DNA from: OMPR01 sp965183835
Lineage (GTDB): Bacteria; Pseudomonadota; Alphaproteobacteria; Rhodobacterales; Rhodobacteraceae
Direction: 5' to 3'
Assembly: GCA_965183835.1 (NCBI GenBank)
Contig: CBCYME010000010.1
Location: 186,001 to 250,000 of the forward strand
Length of the DNA stretch: 64,000 nucleotides
Shown here: positions 53,509-61,565 of the stretch, piece after piece
Layout of the letters: each line of letters opens with the position of its first letter
Position numbering within the stretch: position 1 is the stretch's first letter
The notes under the pieces: model-generated
What the model saw: the letters and a program-made list of their open reading frames with translations, nothing else
Database searches by the model: none
What the model was told of the DNA's origin: nothing
Translations under genes and position numbers: made by a program

Positions 53509-54282
53509 TCACTTATCTTGATAAGGGCGCACAAAAACGGGTTTGTTCGGCTCTGACAGATCAGCCCGGAATTCATAGCCGCCGATATCAAAATCGTTCA
53601 GCGCCTCTGCATCCGTCAGCCGATTTTGAACAATGTACCGCGCCATCGCGCCCCGCGCCTTTTTGGCAAAAAAGCTAACGATCTTGGGGGCCGGGCCTTT
53701 GTCTTCCATAAAGACCGGCGTCACGACCCGCAATTTCAGCGCCTTGGGGGCCACGGCGCCAAAGTATTCCTGACTCGCACAGTTGACCAAGACATCGGTC
53801 CCGATGTCCGCCGCCTGCGCGTTCAAGCCTTTGCTCAGATCATCGCGCCAATACTCGTACAAGGACGTGCCACGTCTTGTTTTCAGCTTGCTGCCCATCT
53901 CCAGACGATAGGCCTGAATGAGGTCCAGCGGACGCAACAAACCATAAAGACCCGACAAGATACGCAGGTGATCTTGTGCCCAGGCCATCTCATCCGCATC
54001 CAGCGATGCGGCCTCGAGGCCCTGATAGGTGTCACCAGCAAAAGCCAATGCAGCGGGGCGCGTTACATCAGCTGTCGGTTCGGGTTCAAAGGATTTGAAC
54101 CGATCCCGGTTCAAGCGCGCCAAATCAGGGCTGATATCCATCAGCTTTTGTAGATCGCCAAGGGTCAGGTTCCGCGCGGTTTTCACCAGTCGGATCGCAT
54201 CCTCTTGATAGTCGGGTTCTGTCGCAACCACATCACGCTCTGCCCAATCCAGCCGTTTGGCCGGAGAAATCACCACCAACAT
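53509..54282 (-). CDS. yaaA: Peroxide stress protein YaaA (DUF328/UPF0246)
   Basis: The 257-residue protein matches the UPF0246 family: MLVVISPAKRLDW, RLNRDRFKSFEPEPT, ALAFAGDTYQGLEA, LRILSGLYGLLRPLDLIQAY and RLEMGSKLKTRRG. YaaA limits intracellular iron during peroxide stress in E. coli. The gene runs toward the kinase gene end and lies 32 bases downstream of recQ on the same strand, so it may share its transcript. Confidence 0.95.
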   Translation of the reverse strand: MLVVISPAKRLDWAERDVVATEPDYQEDAIRLVKTARNLTLGDLQKLMDISPDLARLNRDRFKSFEPEPTADVTRPAALAFAGDTYQGLEAASLDADEMAWAQDHLRILSGLYGLLRPLDLIQAYRLEMGSKLKTRRGTSLYEYWRDDLSKGLNAQAADIGTDVLVNCASQEYFGAVAPKALKLRVVTPVFMEDKGPAPKIVSFFAKKARGAMARYIVQNRLTDAEALNDFDIGGYEFRADLSEPNKPVFVRPYQDK

Positions 54283-54314
54283 TTCAGTCCCCCAATTCCA
54301 TTGTTCCAGCTGAT

Positions 54315-56354
54315 CTAGCTTGCAGCACGCAGCACGTCCAGAAAAGCAGCAGCAAAACGTTCTGCGCGACGTTCACCCAAGACGCGTTCCACCCCTTGTG
54401 AATCGTCTGGGCGCATCTGTGCGACTTTGGCCAATTGCGAGGCAGAACAGCTAAGCGGTTTGTCCACCCCATCCGTGCCACGTGACAATTCTGCCTGTAC
54501 TTCAAGCAGTTGGTCATAGACCTCGGCCGTGCCGCGCCCTGCCAATTTGCGGCGGGCCGGGTGAAGCTCTTCGATCGCGCCGGTGATCACTTCGAGAAAC
54601 AGCGCGCCATAGCGTTCGAGTTTCTTTGCACCCACGCCAGCCACGCGCGCCATTTGATCCAACGTGCCCGGGCGCGTTTCCGCCATTTCGATCAACGTGC
54701 GATCCGGAAAGATCACGTATGCTGGAACTTTGGCGGCTTCGGCCAGAAACCTGCGTTTCGCTTTGAGTGCGGACAGCAGTGGCGCATCCTCATCCGAGAC
54801 CATGGCTTTGACAGCGGGTCGGCGTGTTGCTTTGCGGATCGAATCCCGACGCAGCTCGATCGTCGCCTCGCCTTTGAGGATCGGTTTGGCGGCCTCGGTC
54901 ATGCGCAACGCGCCGTGGCGGTCCCGATCAGGGCGCACCAGATCATGCCCCATCATCTGACGAAAAATCGCCTGCCACTGTGGCCGGGTGTATTCTTTGC
55001 CAACACCAAACGTTTGGATCTGATCGTGTCGCCGTGCCAGAATCTTGTCAGTCTCAGTGCCCAGCAGAATGTCGATCAGATGGCCAGAGCCAAACCACTC
55101 TTCGGTGCGCAGAATTGCAGACAGGGCTTTGCGCACCGCCATCGTGCCATCAAACACATCGGCGGGGGTATCACACAGATCGCAATGTCCGCATTTTTCT
55201 GCAGTTTCCCCGAAATAACCCAACAGTGTTTTACGACGACACTCCAACGCCTCGGCCAGCCCCAGCAGGGCATTCAATCGCCCATGATCCGCGTCGCGTC
55301 GGTCGGCGGGGGCTAGACCTTCGTCAATCTGGGTGCGCCGCAGGCGGATATCATCAGGGCCAAACAGCGTCAGGGTTTCAGCGGGGCCCCCATCCCGTCC
55401 AGCCCGCCCGATTTCCTGATAATAGGCCTCGATTGATTTGGGCAAATCCGCATGGGCGACCCAGCGGATGTCGGGTTTGTCGATCCCCATGCCAAACGCC
55501 ACGGTTGCCACAACAATCAGACCATCCTCACGGGCGAACCGGGTTTCGACGATACGGCGATCTTCGGCCTCCATCCCGCCGTGGTAATAGCAGGCTGTAT
55601 GGCCGGCTTCGCAAAGCCCCTGCGACAGGGTTTCCGTTTTGTTGCGCGTGCCACAATAGACAATGCCCGATTGCCCTTTGCGAGCCGCAGCAAATTCCAG
55701 GATCTGGCGGCGCGGCCCATCTTTAGCAGTGAAGGCAAGGTGGATATTGGGGCGGTCAAATCCGCGCAAAAAGGCACGTGGGGGCGACCCATCAAAGAGC
55801 TTTTGAACGATCTCTTCTTGGGTTTCCGCATCCGCCGTCGCGGTGAATGCAGCAAGCGGCACATCCAGCGCGCGCCGCAATTCGCCGATCCGCAAATAAT
55901 CGGGGCGGAAATCATGGCCCCACTGACTGACGCAATGGGCCTCGTCCACGGCGATCATGCTGACCCCGATCCGGCGCAACATGCCCATGGCCGATCCCGC
56001 CGCCAAACGTTCCGGCGCCATATAGAGCAGTTTCAGGCGTCCGGCTTCTAACGCCTCCCAGACGGCTTCGGTTTCTTCGGGGGTATTGCCCGAGGTCAGC
56101 GCCCCGGCGGCGACGCCTGCTTCTTGCAGGGCGCGCACCTGATCCCGCATCAGGGCGATCAGCGGAGAAATTACCACCGTCACGCCATCACGCATCAAAG
56201 CAGGCAGCTGAAAACAAAGCGATTTACCGCCACCCGTTGGCATGATCGCCAACACGTTTTCACCCGCGGTTACGGCTTGAACGATCTCTTCCTGCCCATC
56301 GCGGAAAGCGTCGAATCCAAAGACATCTCGCAACAGGGTCGCAGAGTCGGGCAT
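54315..56354 (-). CDS. recQ: ATP-dependent DNA helicase RecQ
   Basis: The 679-residue protein is a 3'-5' DNA helicase for recombination and repair. Walker A is IMPTGGGKSLCFQLPAL (about residue 45), the DEAH box is AVDEAHCVSQWGHDFRPDY, and motif VI is QEIGRAGRDGGPAET. The RQC zinc-binding cysteines are seen in CRRKTLLGYF ... CGHCDLC. A C-terminal HRDC domain (about 510-590) and tail complete the standard layout. ATG 56354 gives the usual N-terminus MPDSATLLRDVFGFDAFRDG; longer in-frame starts lack support. Confidence 0.97.
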   Translation of the reverse strand: MPDSATLLRDVFGFDAFRDGQEEIVQAVTAGENVLAIMPTGGGKSLCFQLPALMRDGVTVVISPLIALMRDQVRALQEAGVAAGALTSGNTPEETEAVWEALEAGRLKLLYMAPERLAAGSAMGMLRRIGVSMIAVDEAHCVSQWGHDFRPDYLRIGELRRALDVPLAAFTATADAETQEEIVQKLFDGSPPRAFLRGFDRPNIHLAFTAKDGPRRQILEFAAARKGQSGIVYCGTRNKTETLSQGLCEAGHTACYYHGGMEAEDRRIVETRFAREDGLIVVATVAFGMGIDKPDIRWVAHADLPKSIEAYYQEIGRAGRDGGPAETLTLFGPDDIRLRRTQIDEGLAPADRRDADHGRLNALLGLAEALECRRKTLLGYFGETAEKCGHCDLCDTPADVFDGTMAVRKALSAILRTEEWFGSGHLIDILLGTETDKILARRHDQIQTFGVGKEYTRPQWQAIFRQMMGHDLVRPDRDRHGALRMTEAAKPILKGEATIELRRDSIRKATRRPAVKAMVSDEDAPLLSALKAKRRFLAEAAKVPAYVIFPDRTLIEMAETRPGTLDQMARVAGVGAKKLERYGALFLEVITGAIEELHPARRKLAGRGTAEVYDQLLEVQAELSRGTDGVDKPLSCSASQLAKVAQMRPDDSQGVERVLGERRAERFAAAFLDVLRAAS

Positions 56355-56426
56355 TATTGGCAGGCCTCGTATGTGATGTTGTCTATCTGCTCTTGCAGGA
56401 CACAATCACATACTAAGAATCAGGGA

Positions 56427-56450
56427 ACAAGAGGGCGCGCGCCCTCTTGT
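56427..56450 (-). terminator. 24-bp perfect palindrome downstream of yggT
   Basis: ACAAGAGGGCGC and its exact reverse complement GCGCCCTCTTGT abut with no spacer (56427-56450), 45 bases past the yggT stop. As RNA it would fold to a long GC-rich hairpin followed by TCCCTGATTCTT on the minus strand: a likely terminator of yggT separating it from recQ. As DNA it could bind a dimer. Confidence 0.6.
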
Positions 56451-56494
56451 CCGGACATACCGTCTGGGTAGATCCCAACCGTCAGGTCACCGGG

Positions 56495-56782
56495 TCAGTA
56501 GAAAAACGCGATGTTGTTGGTCAAGATAATACGGGCTGCAAAAACCCCCAGCAGCACGATCAATGGAGCCAAGTCCAACCCCGACATCGGCGGCAGCATC
56601 CGGCGGATCGGACCATAAAGCGGCTCTAACACGCGATTCAATCCATACCAGATCTGCGAAACAAGTTGTTGGTTCAGGTTTAGAACCTGAAAATTGATCA
56701 GCCAGCTCATGATCACATGAGCGATAATGAAGAACCAGACGACGTCCAGGATCAGCATCAGGATTTGGAACAGAGATTGCAT
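56495..56782 (-). CDS. YggT family membrane protein
   Basis: The 95-residue protein matches YggT. Two hydrophobic parts, FQILMLILDVVWFFIIAHVI then a loop with LNRVLEPLYGPIRRMLPPMS, and LDLAPLIVLLGVFAARIIL follow the family layout, including the PxRRxLPPxxGxDLxP motif. It is linked to membrane-division and osmotic-stress functions in other bacteria but has no firm role. It is divergent from the thioesterase-like gene and is followed by a palindromic terminator. Confidence 0.92.
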   Translation of the reverse strand: MQSLFQILMLILDVVWFFIIAHVIMSWLINFQVLNLNQQLVSQIWYGLNRVLEPLYGPIRRMLPPMSGLDLAPLIVLLGVFAARIILTNNIAFFY

Positions 56783-56912
56783 AGAAGCTCGCCTTTATTT
56801 GAACCGTGTCAGACCTAAGCAGCCAAGACAAAAAGGGCAAGGGTTTCGCAAGGTTGTGGTTGACGTCACGCCGCATTGCGGCATGAGAGGCGCAAAGAAA
56901 GGTTCCATTCCC

Positions 56913-57461
56913 ATGTTTCCGATTGTTCGCCTGATCAAAGATCTGATGGTTGCCCGCCGTATGCCGCCCTTGAAGCTGACTGAAACCCATGTGTCATCTC
57001 ACATTTGTTGGCCTTGGGACCTGGATATCTGGCTGGAGCTGAACAATGGCCGTGCGATGACGCTGTATGATTTGGGGCGCAGCATGAATGCGCAACGTGT
57101 GGGATTGATCAGCGTGATCACCAAAAAGCGCTGGGGCATGACAATGGCCGGCAGCACCGTGCGTTTTCGCCGTCGTATTCGCGGGTTTGAACGGTTCGAA
57201 ATGCGCAGCCGGGCTGTGTGCTGGGACGACAAGTTCATCTACCTCGAACAATCCATGTGGAAAAAGAACGGCGAATGCGCCAGCCACGTTTTATTCCGGG
57301 CCGCAGTCACCAACTCCAAAGGCATCGTAGCGCCAAGCCGGGTGTTGGCGGAAATGGGTCAAACAGACAGCACATCGCCTGAAATGCCGGAATGGATTGC
57401 GGCGTGGTGCGCGGCTGACGGGTTGCGCCCTTGGCCCCCCATGCAAGAGAGCCTTGCCTAA
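56913..57461 (+). CDS. Acyl-CoA thioesterase-like protein (hotdog fold, THEM6-like)
   Basis: The 182-residue protein resembles the 4HBT_2/THEM6 branch: ETHVSSHICWPWDLDIWLEL with NNGRAMTLYDLGR, the hotdog helix, then VTKKRWGMTMAGSTVRFRR-like strands and FERFEMRSRAVCWDDKFIYL. The DLD/NNGR loop takes the place of the usual D-x-N-x-H-x-N. Catalysis is not proven. ATG 56913 follows AAAGGTTCCATTCCC; ATG 56883 is also in frame. The MFS gene lies 46 bases downstream. Confidence 0.78.
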   Translation: MFPIVRLIKDLMVARRMPPLKLTETHVSSHICWPWDLDIWLELNNGRAMTLYDLGRSMNAQRVGLISVITKKRWGMTMAGSTVRFRRRIRGFERFEMRSRAVCWDDKFIYLEQSMWKKNGECASHVLFRAAVTNSKGIVAPSRVLAEMGQTDSTSPEMPEWIAAWCAADGLRPWPPMQESLA

Positions 57462-57507
57462 AGCGGATAGAACCCGTCTTATCACACCAACTCTTTCGGG
57501 GATGCGC

Positions 57508-58875
57508 ATGACAACGATTTCAACACGCAAGCGGATTTGGGGTTGGTGGTTCTTTGACTGGGCCAGCCAACCGTTTCACACGCTGCTGGTCACCTTTATT
57601 TTCGGCCCTTTTTTTGCCGGGGTCGCTGCGGGTTATTTCATCGAAGCCGGTTTTGATAACCAAGCCGCTGCTGCCAAAGCCCAAAGCGTCTGGTCGCTGT
57701 GCCTGACAATCACCGGATTGCTGATCGGTTTTGGCGCACCGTTAATTGGGGCCTTGGCCGATGTAACGGGGCGCAGAATTCCGTGGATCTTTGGGTTTTC
57801 GGTGATGTACGTTCTGGGGTCGGCCATGTTGTGGTACACCGCGCCGGACGGATCAAACATGTGGCTGATGCTGTCCGCTTTTGGGTTGGGATTTGTTGGC
57901 GCAGAATACGCGCTGATTTTCATCAACTCCCAACTTCCAGAACTGGGAGACCCGAGCGAGGTCGGCGAAATCTCGGGGTCCGGGTTTGCCTTTGGCTATT
58001 TCGGTGGACTTGTGTCGCTCGCCATTATGTTGCTGATGTTTGTGGAACAGCCCAACGGCAAAACACTGATCGGATTGGATCCGTTTTTCGGGTTTGATGC
58101 CGCGCAGAAAGAAGGCACGCGCTTTGTCGGGCCGATGACGGCTGCTTGGTACATGATCTTTATGATCCCGTATTTCCTGTGGGTTCGCGACGCCAAGGCA
58201 ACCGGAAAACGTGGATCGTTTTCACAGGCGCTTGGCGTTTTAGGGAAATCTATCTCCAACCTCAAAACCCGTGTCAGCCTGCGCAGCTATCTTGGGTCGT
58301 CGATGTTCTATCGGGACGCCTTGAACGGGCTTTACGGGTTTGGCGGGGTCTATGCCAAGCTGGTGTTGGAATGGGACATCGTCAAAATCGGCGTGTTCGG
58401 GATCATCAGCGTTTTAGCCGCCTCAATCTTTGCATGGATTGGCGGCAAGATGGACAAACGTTTTGGTCCCAAACCGGTCATCATCGTGGCGATTTGGGTC
58501 CTCATCTTTGTCTGCACAACGATCATCAGCATGGACCGCACACAGGTGTTTGGCATTCAAATCGCGCCCGGATCAAACCTGCCGGATCTGCTGTTTTTCG
58601 GCTGCGGTATCCTGATTGGCGGCATGGGGGGCATCCTGCAAGCGTCAAGCCGCAGCCTGATGGTGCGCCATTCTGATCCCGAAACACCGACCGAAAGCTT
58701 TGGTTTATATGGTCTTTCGGGCCGTGCGACAGCGTTTATGGCCCCTATGCTGATCGGCATCGCCACAACAATGACAGGCAGCGCGCGATTGGGGGTTTCC
58801 CCAGTCATCGGGTTGTTTATCATCGGCCTTATCTTGTTACATTGGGTCAAACCCGAAGGAGATGGTTCCGAGTGA
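57508..58875 (+). CDS. MFS transporter, UMF1/Atg22-like family
   Basis: The 455-residue protein has about twelve hydrophobic segments. It opens RKRIWGWWFFDWASQPFHTL, the W-x-x-(F/Y)-D-W-A-x-(Q/S)-P-(F/Y) signature of the UMF1 (Atg22-like) MFS branch. GAPLIGALADVTGRRIPWIF is the loop-2 motif of MFS proteins. The substrate is unknown; yeast Atg22 exports amino acids from vacuoles. ATG 57508 or 57502 could be the start. It ends in a GTGA overlap with mepA. Confidence 0.9.
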   Translation: MTTISTRKRIWGWWFFDWASQPFHTLLVTFIFGPFFAGVAAGYFIEAGFDNQAAAAKAQSVWSLCLTITGLLIGFGAPLIGALADVTGRRIPWIFGFSVMYVLGSAMLWYTAPDGSNMWLMLSAFGLGFVGAEYALIFINSQLPELGDPSEVGEISGSGFAFGYFGGLVSLAIMLLMFVEQPNGKTLIGLDPFFGFDAAQKEGTRFVGPMTAAWYMIFMIPYFLWVRDAKATGKRGSFSQALGVLGKSISNLKTRVSLRSYLGSSMFYRDALNGLYGFGGVYAKLVLEWDIVKIGVFGIISVLAASIFAWIGGKMDKRFGPKPVIIVAIWVLIFVCTTIISMDRTQVFGIQIAPGSNLPDLLFFGCGILIGGMGGILQASSRSLMVRHSDPETPTESFGLYGLSGRATAFMAPMLIGIATTMTGSARLGVSPVIGLFIIGLILLHWVKPEGDGSE

Positions 58876-59747
58876 GAGTTCCCCGTTTTGTTTTGTTTTC
58901 TTGTTTCCTGCTGGCACTGACAACGCCTGCACTTGCCGAACCTCTGGCCAAATCTCTGTTCGGTGCAAAAACCACCGGGTCACAGCAAACCGCAGCCCCG
59001 TTCGGCAGCTACGCCAAGGGCTGTGTTGCCGGGGCCGTTCAGTTGCCAGAAACTGGGCCAACGTGGCAGGCGATGCGCTTGTCGAGAAATCGAAACTGGG
59101 GTCACCCCGAAACCATCGACTATATCAAAAAGCTCAGCACCTTTGCGCGTAATCAGCGCGGGTGGAGCGGGTTGTATATCGGAGACATCAGCCAACCCCG
59201 TGGCGGGCCAATGTTGTCAGGACATCGCAGCCACCAGATTGGTCTGGATATCGATATTTGGATGCGCCCAGCCAACAATCTGAACCTGTCGCGCAAACAC
59301 CGCGAGAACATTTCCTCTATCTCACTGCGCCGATCCAAAGGCGCCTTTGTCAACAACAACTGGACGCCGCAGCATCATGCGATCCTGCGCGCCGCCGCCA
59401 AGGACAAGAGAGTTGCGCGGATTTTCGTGTTTCCCGGCGCCAAGGTCCAGATGTGCAAGGATGAAAAGGGCAACCGCAAATGGTTGCGCAAAATCCGTCC
59501 TTGGTATGGTCACCACTACCACTTTCATGTCCGGCTCAAATGCCCCCGGGGTATGAAAGGCTGTGTCAACCAAGCCGCGCCGCCCAAAGGGGATGGATGT
59601 GCCGATGCCCAAAAGTGGGTGAACGACATTCTGAGCCCACCCCCACCAAAGCCGCGGGATCCCAACGCACCACCACCTAAGCGCCGTCGTGAATACGTTC
59701 TGTCTGATTTGCCAAAACAATGTCGTTCCGTCTTAAAGTCGCAGTAA
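58872..59747 (+). CDS. mepA: Penicillin-insensitive murein endopeptidase MepA
   Basis: MepA (peptidase M74) cuts D-Ala-meso-DAP cross-links of murein. The 291-residue protein has a signal peptide (RVPRFVLFSCFLLALTTPALA). It has the LAS-type zinc motifs: SGHRSHQIGLDIDIWM (His and Asp) and WYGHHYHFHVRLKCP (His-x-His). Cysteines at conserved places suggest disulfides, and the C-terminus is proline-rich. GTG 58872 overlaps the MFS stop and follows AAGGAG about 10 bases upstream. It overlaps the next gene by 28 bp. Confidence 0.95.
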   Translation: MRVPRFVLFSCFLLALTTPALAEPLAKSLFGAKTTGSQQTAAPFGSYAKGCVAGAVQLPETGPTWQAMRLSRNRNWGHPETIDYIKKLSTFARNQRGWSGLYIGDISQPRGGPMLSGHRSHQIGLDIDIWMRPANNLNLSRKHRENISSISLRRSKGAFVNNNWTPQHHAILRAAAKDKRVARIFVFPGAKVQMCKDEKGNRKWLRKIRPWYGHHYHFHVRLKCPRGMKGCVNQAAPPKGDGCADAQKWVNDILSPPPPKPRDPNAPPPKRRREYVLSDLPKQCRSVLKSQ

Positions 59748-60604
59748 TTCTGGCGGTTCTGCTGAGCAGTTCAGCCATGGCTGTCAGCACGCCCCATGCC
59801 GTTTTGCTTGGCACCTTCCCCTGGAAGGGCAAGCAGGCGTGGTTTGGCGGGTTTTCCGCGCTTGAAATGGCACCTGATGGGGGGTCGATGACCGTCCTCA
59901 GCGACCGGTCCACAATTGCGACCGCGCGTGTCCTGAGAGACGGGGATCAAATCACATCCGTACAGTTCACGGCCAGCAATAAGTTGCGGTCCAGCAAGAA
60001 CAAGATCCTATCCGGGCGCGCAGGGGACTCTGAGGGGTTGGTTGTCACCGCAAACGGGGATCTTTTCATTTCCTTTGAAGGCGTGCACCGGGTCGCGAAA
60101 TACGACACCCTATCCGGTGTGTCCAAAGTCCTGCCTCGTCCCAAGGCGTTTCGCACGCTCGCCAAAAACGGCTCGTTTGAATCGCTGGCAATGGATGGGC
60201 AGGGGCGGCTTTACACCATGCCCGAGGCCAATCGCGACATTAATGGCGATATCCCGGTCTATCGCTGGGATGGTCGGCGCTGGTCGACCCCATTCAGCCT
60301 GCCAGCAACCGATGGATTCTTGCCGGTGGGGGCTGATTTCGATGCGCAGGGCCGGCTGTATGTCTTGGAGCGTGGCACATCCATGCTTGGCTTTCGCAGT
60401 CAGCTGAGGCGATGGACAATCACCAACGCTGGCCTTTCTCAGCCGGAAACCCTGTTGAAAACCGGGTCAGGGGTTCATGACAATCTAGAGGGTGTTTCAA
60501 TCTGGCGAGATGACCGCAATCGGTTGCGGGCGACCATGGTGTCGGACGACAATTTTCTGTTCGTGCAGCGCACCGAGTTGGTGGAATACGTCCTGCCCAA
60601 CTGA
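59720..60604 (+). CDS. Secreted esterase-like activity of phytase family protein
   Basis: The 294-residue protein begins with a signal peptide (FRLKVAVILAVLLSSSAMAV) and continues FGGFSALEMAPDGGSMTVLS DRS-like, the first blade of the phytase-like beta-propeller. GDSEGLVVTANGDLFISFEG, GSFESLAMDGQGRLYTM and HDNLEGVSIWRD repeat the E-(G/S)-(L/V/I) propeller pattern. The domain has esterase-like activity on phosphate esters in relatives. It overlaps the mepA 3' end by 28 bp, so translation may be coupled. Confidence 0.88.
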   Translation: MSFRLKVAVILAVLLSSSAMAVSTPHAVLLGTFPWKGKQAWFGGFSALEMAPDGGSMTVLSDRSTIATARVLRDGDQITSVQFTASNKLRSSKNKILSGRAGDSEGLVVTANGDLFISFEGVHRVAKYDTLSGVSKVLPRPKAFRTLAKNGSFESLAMDGQGRLYTMPEANRDINGDIPVYRWDGRRWSTPFSLPATDGFLPVGADFDAQGRLYVLERGTSMLGFRSQLRRWTITNAGLSQPETLLKTGSGVHDNLEGVSIWRDDRNRLRATMVSDDNFLFVQRTELVEYVLPN

Positions 60605-60661
60605 CTTGCGAAAATCAGCCAAGACGTTTAAAGGGAGCGCTTGCTCGGATCTATGACCGGG

Positions 60662-60690
60662 CCAAGTCGCCGCTACCTTGCAAAAACGGG
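60662..60690 (+). promoter_or_regulatory. PreQ1-I riboswitch candidate controlling translation of yhhQ
   Basis: The sequence fits the small H-type pseudoknot of preQ1-I aptamers. P1 is CAAG (60663-60666) with CTTG (60677-60680), the loop is TCGCCGCTAC (60667-60676), and an A-rich tail CAAAAACGGG (60681-60690) follows. In the loop, CCG (60670-60672) can pair with CGG (60687-60689) to make P2, and C60676 sits where the ligand-contacting cytosine lies. The GGG in the tail is 8 nt before the yhhQ ATG and would be the Shine-Dalgarno, so ligand binding should block translation. P1 is short (4 bp). The downstream gene being a queuosine-precursor transporter supports the call. Confidence 0.75.
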
Positions 60691-60698
60691 CATACAAA

Positions 60699-61328
60699 AT
60701 GACACGCGCACATCTCCCTGGCATTCTTGCCATGGCCATCATCGTGGTGGCCTCGAATATTCTGGTACAGTTCCTGTTCGGCCAATGGCTGACCTGGGGT
60801 GCCTTTACTTATCCCCTCGCTTTTCTGGTCACTGACCTGATGAACCGCGTTTATGGCGCAGGTCCTGCTCGCAAAGTTGTTGTAATCGGCTTTGTCGTGG
60901 GTTTGATCTGCTCTTTGATCGGCACGCAAATCATGGGCGAATATGGCCCATTGGTCACGCTTCGCATCGCTCTGGGGTCTAGCCTCGCCTTCCTGACGGC
61001 TCAATTGGTTGACGTCAGCGTCTTTGCCGCCCTGCGCAAGGGCGCATGGTGGCGGGCGCCTTTGGCCTCAACCCTTGTGGGGTCGACACTGGACACGGCG
61101 CTGTTCTTTTCCATCGCATTTTCAGCACAGCTGATGTGGCTGGAACCGGGCAACGACGTCAGCTGGGCAAACGAAGCCCTGCCGATCTTGGGCATGGGAC
61201 CGGTTGCGCCGCTTTGGGTGTCACTGGCAACAGCTGACTGGATGGTGAAGTTGTCACTGGCCCTGTTGGCGCTGATCCCATTCCGGATGATCGTCGCTTA
61301 TCTGGATCCGGCCAAACGCACCGCTTAA
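60699..61328 (+). CDS. yhhQ: Queuosine precursor transporter YhhQ (COG1738)
   Basis: The protein (209 residues from ATG 60699) has about six membrane segments: LPGILAMAIIVVASNILVQF, GAFTYPLAFLVTDLMNRVYG (the family LxxDxxNRxYG motif), VVVIGFVVGLICSLIG, then RIALGSSLAFLTAQLVDVSV and WRAPLASTLVGSTLDTALFF. YhhQ imports 7-cyano- or 7-aminomethyl-7-deazaguanine for queuosine in tRNA. A TTG at 60678 in frame would start within the aptamer, so ATG 60699 is preferred. The upstream preQ1-I-like element is expected for this gene. Confidence 0.93.
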   Translation: MTRAHLPGILAMAIIVVASNILVQFLFGQWLTWGAFTYPLAFLVTDLMNRVYGAGPARKVVVIGFVVGLICSLIGTQIMGEYGPLVTLRIALGSSLAFLTAQLVDVSVFAALRKGAWWRAPLASTLVGSTLDTALFFSIAFSAQLMWLEPGNDVSWANEALPILGMGPVAPLWVSLATADWMVKLSLALLALIPFRMIVAYLDPAKRTA

Positions 61329-61402
61329 AATTACCGCTTGGTGATTTTCCAATCCCATGGCAAGCTCACCTTGAGTTCAACAAATGAAAAGGAGGTGATC
61401 CA

Positions 61403-61459
61403 GTGTCAAGAAAGGTATTGGAGAGAGGCGTCGGAACAATTCAGGAGAGCACCCGTTAG
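61403..61459 (+). CDS. Mini-ORF (18 codons) in the arfB leader
   Basis: GTG at 61403 lies 7 nt after an extended GGAGG and opens MSRKVLERGVGTIQESTR, ending TAG at 61457-61459. The codons (AGA twice, TCA, GTA, TTG, GGA, ACA) differ from the GC-rich choice of the neighbouring genes, where Arg is mostly CGC/CGG, Val GTC and Gly GGC. Codons 12-15 form one strand of the 9-bp helix with 61484-61492. Whether the peptide matters or only its translation is open. A four-codon ATG ORF (61384-61398) overlaps its Shine-Dalgarno. Confidence 0.4.
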   Translation: MSRKVLERGVGTIQESTR

Positions 61460-61538
61460 GGCAATCCCTGGCGCAGCGCGCCACCTGAATTGATCTGAGA
61501 TCAGGTCTAACCGACCCGACCTCCTGAAAACTTTCGAA

Positions 61539-61565
61539 GGGCCACCTGCACGGGTGGCCCTTTTT
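61539..61565 (+). terminator. Rho-independent terminator between yhhQ and arfB
   Basis: GGGCCACC (61539-61546) and GGTGGCCC (61553-61560) form a perfect 8-bp GC-rich stem with a 6-nt loop, followed at once by TTTTT (61561-61565). It ends 30 bases before the arfB start, so transcripts from upstream must read through it to express arfB unless a promoter lies between. Confidence 0.93.

Larger units (their letters stand above)
61384..61565 (+). ncRNA. Structured leader / attenuator-like RNA upstream of arfB
   Basis: This stretch has ordered RNA elements. AAAGGAGGTGATCCAG (61388-61403) is complementary to the conserved 16S rRNA 3' end. A mini-ORF follows (61403-61459). CAATTCAGG (61437-61445), inside the mini-ORF, pairs over 9 bp with CCTGAATTG (61484-61492) around hairpin TGGCGC/GCGCCA (61469-61483). 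TGATC/GATCA is at 61491-61503. ACCTCCT (61519-61525) can pair with the Shine-Dalgarno AGGAGGT (61390-61396). A strong terminator (61539-61565) ends it. GCCACCTG occurs twice (61480-61487 and 61541-61548), so the first copy can pair with the terminator 3' arm CGGGTGGC (61551-61558) as an antiterminator. Confidence 0.55.

Noticed and set aside
61388..61403. Remnant of a 16S rRNA gene on the minus strand
   Set aside because: The match to the 16S end stops after about 16 nt; upstream and downstream bases do not continue as rRNA, so a functional Shine-Dalgarno is the simpler reading.
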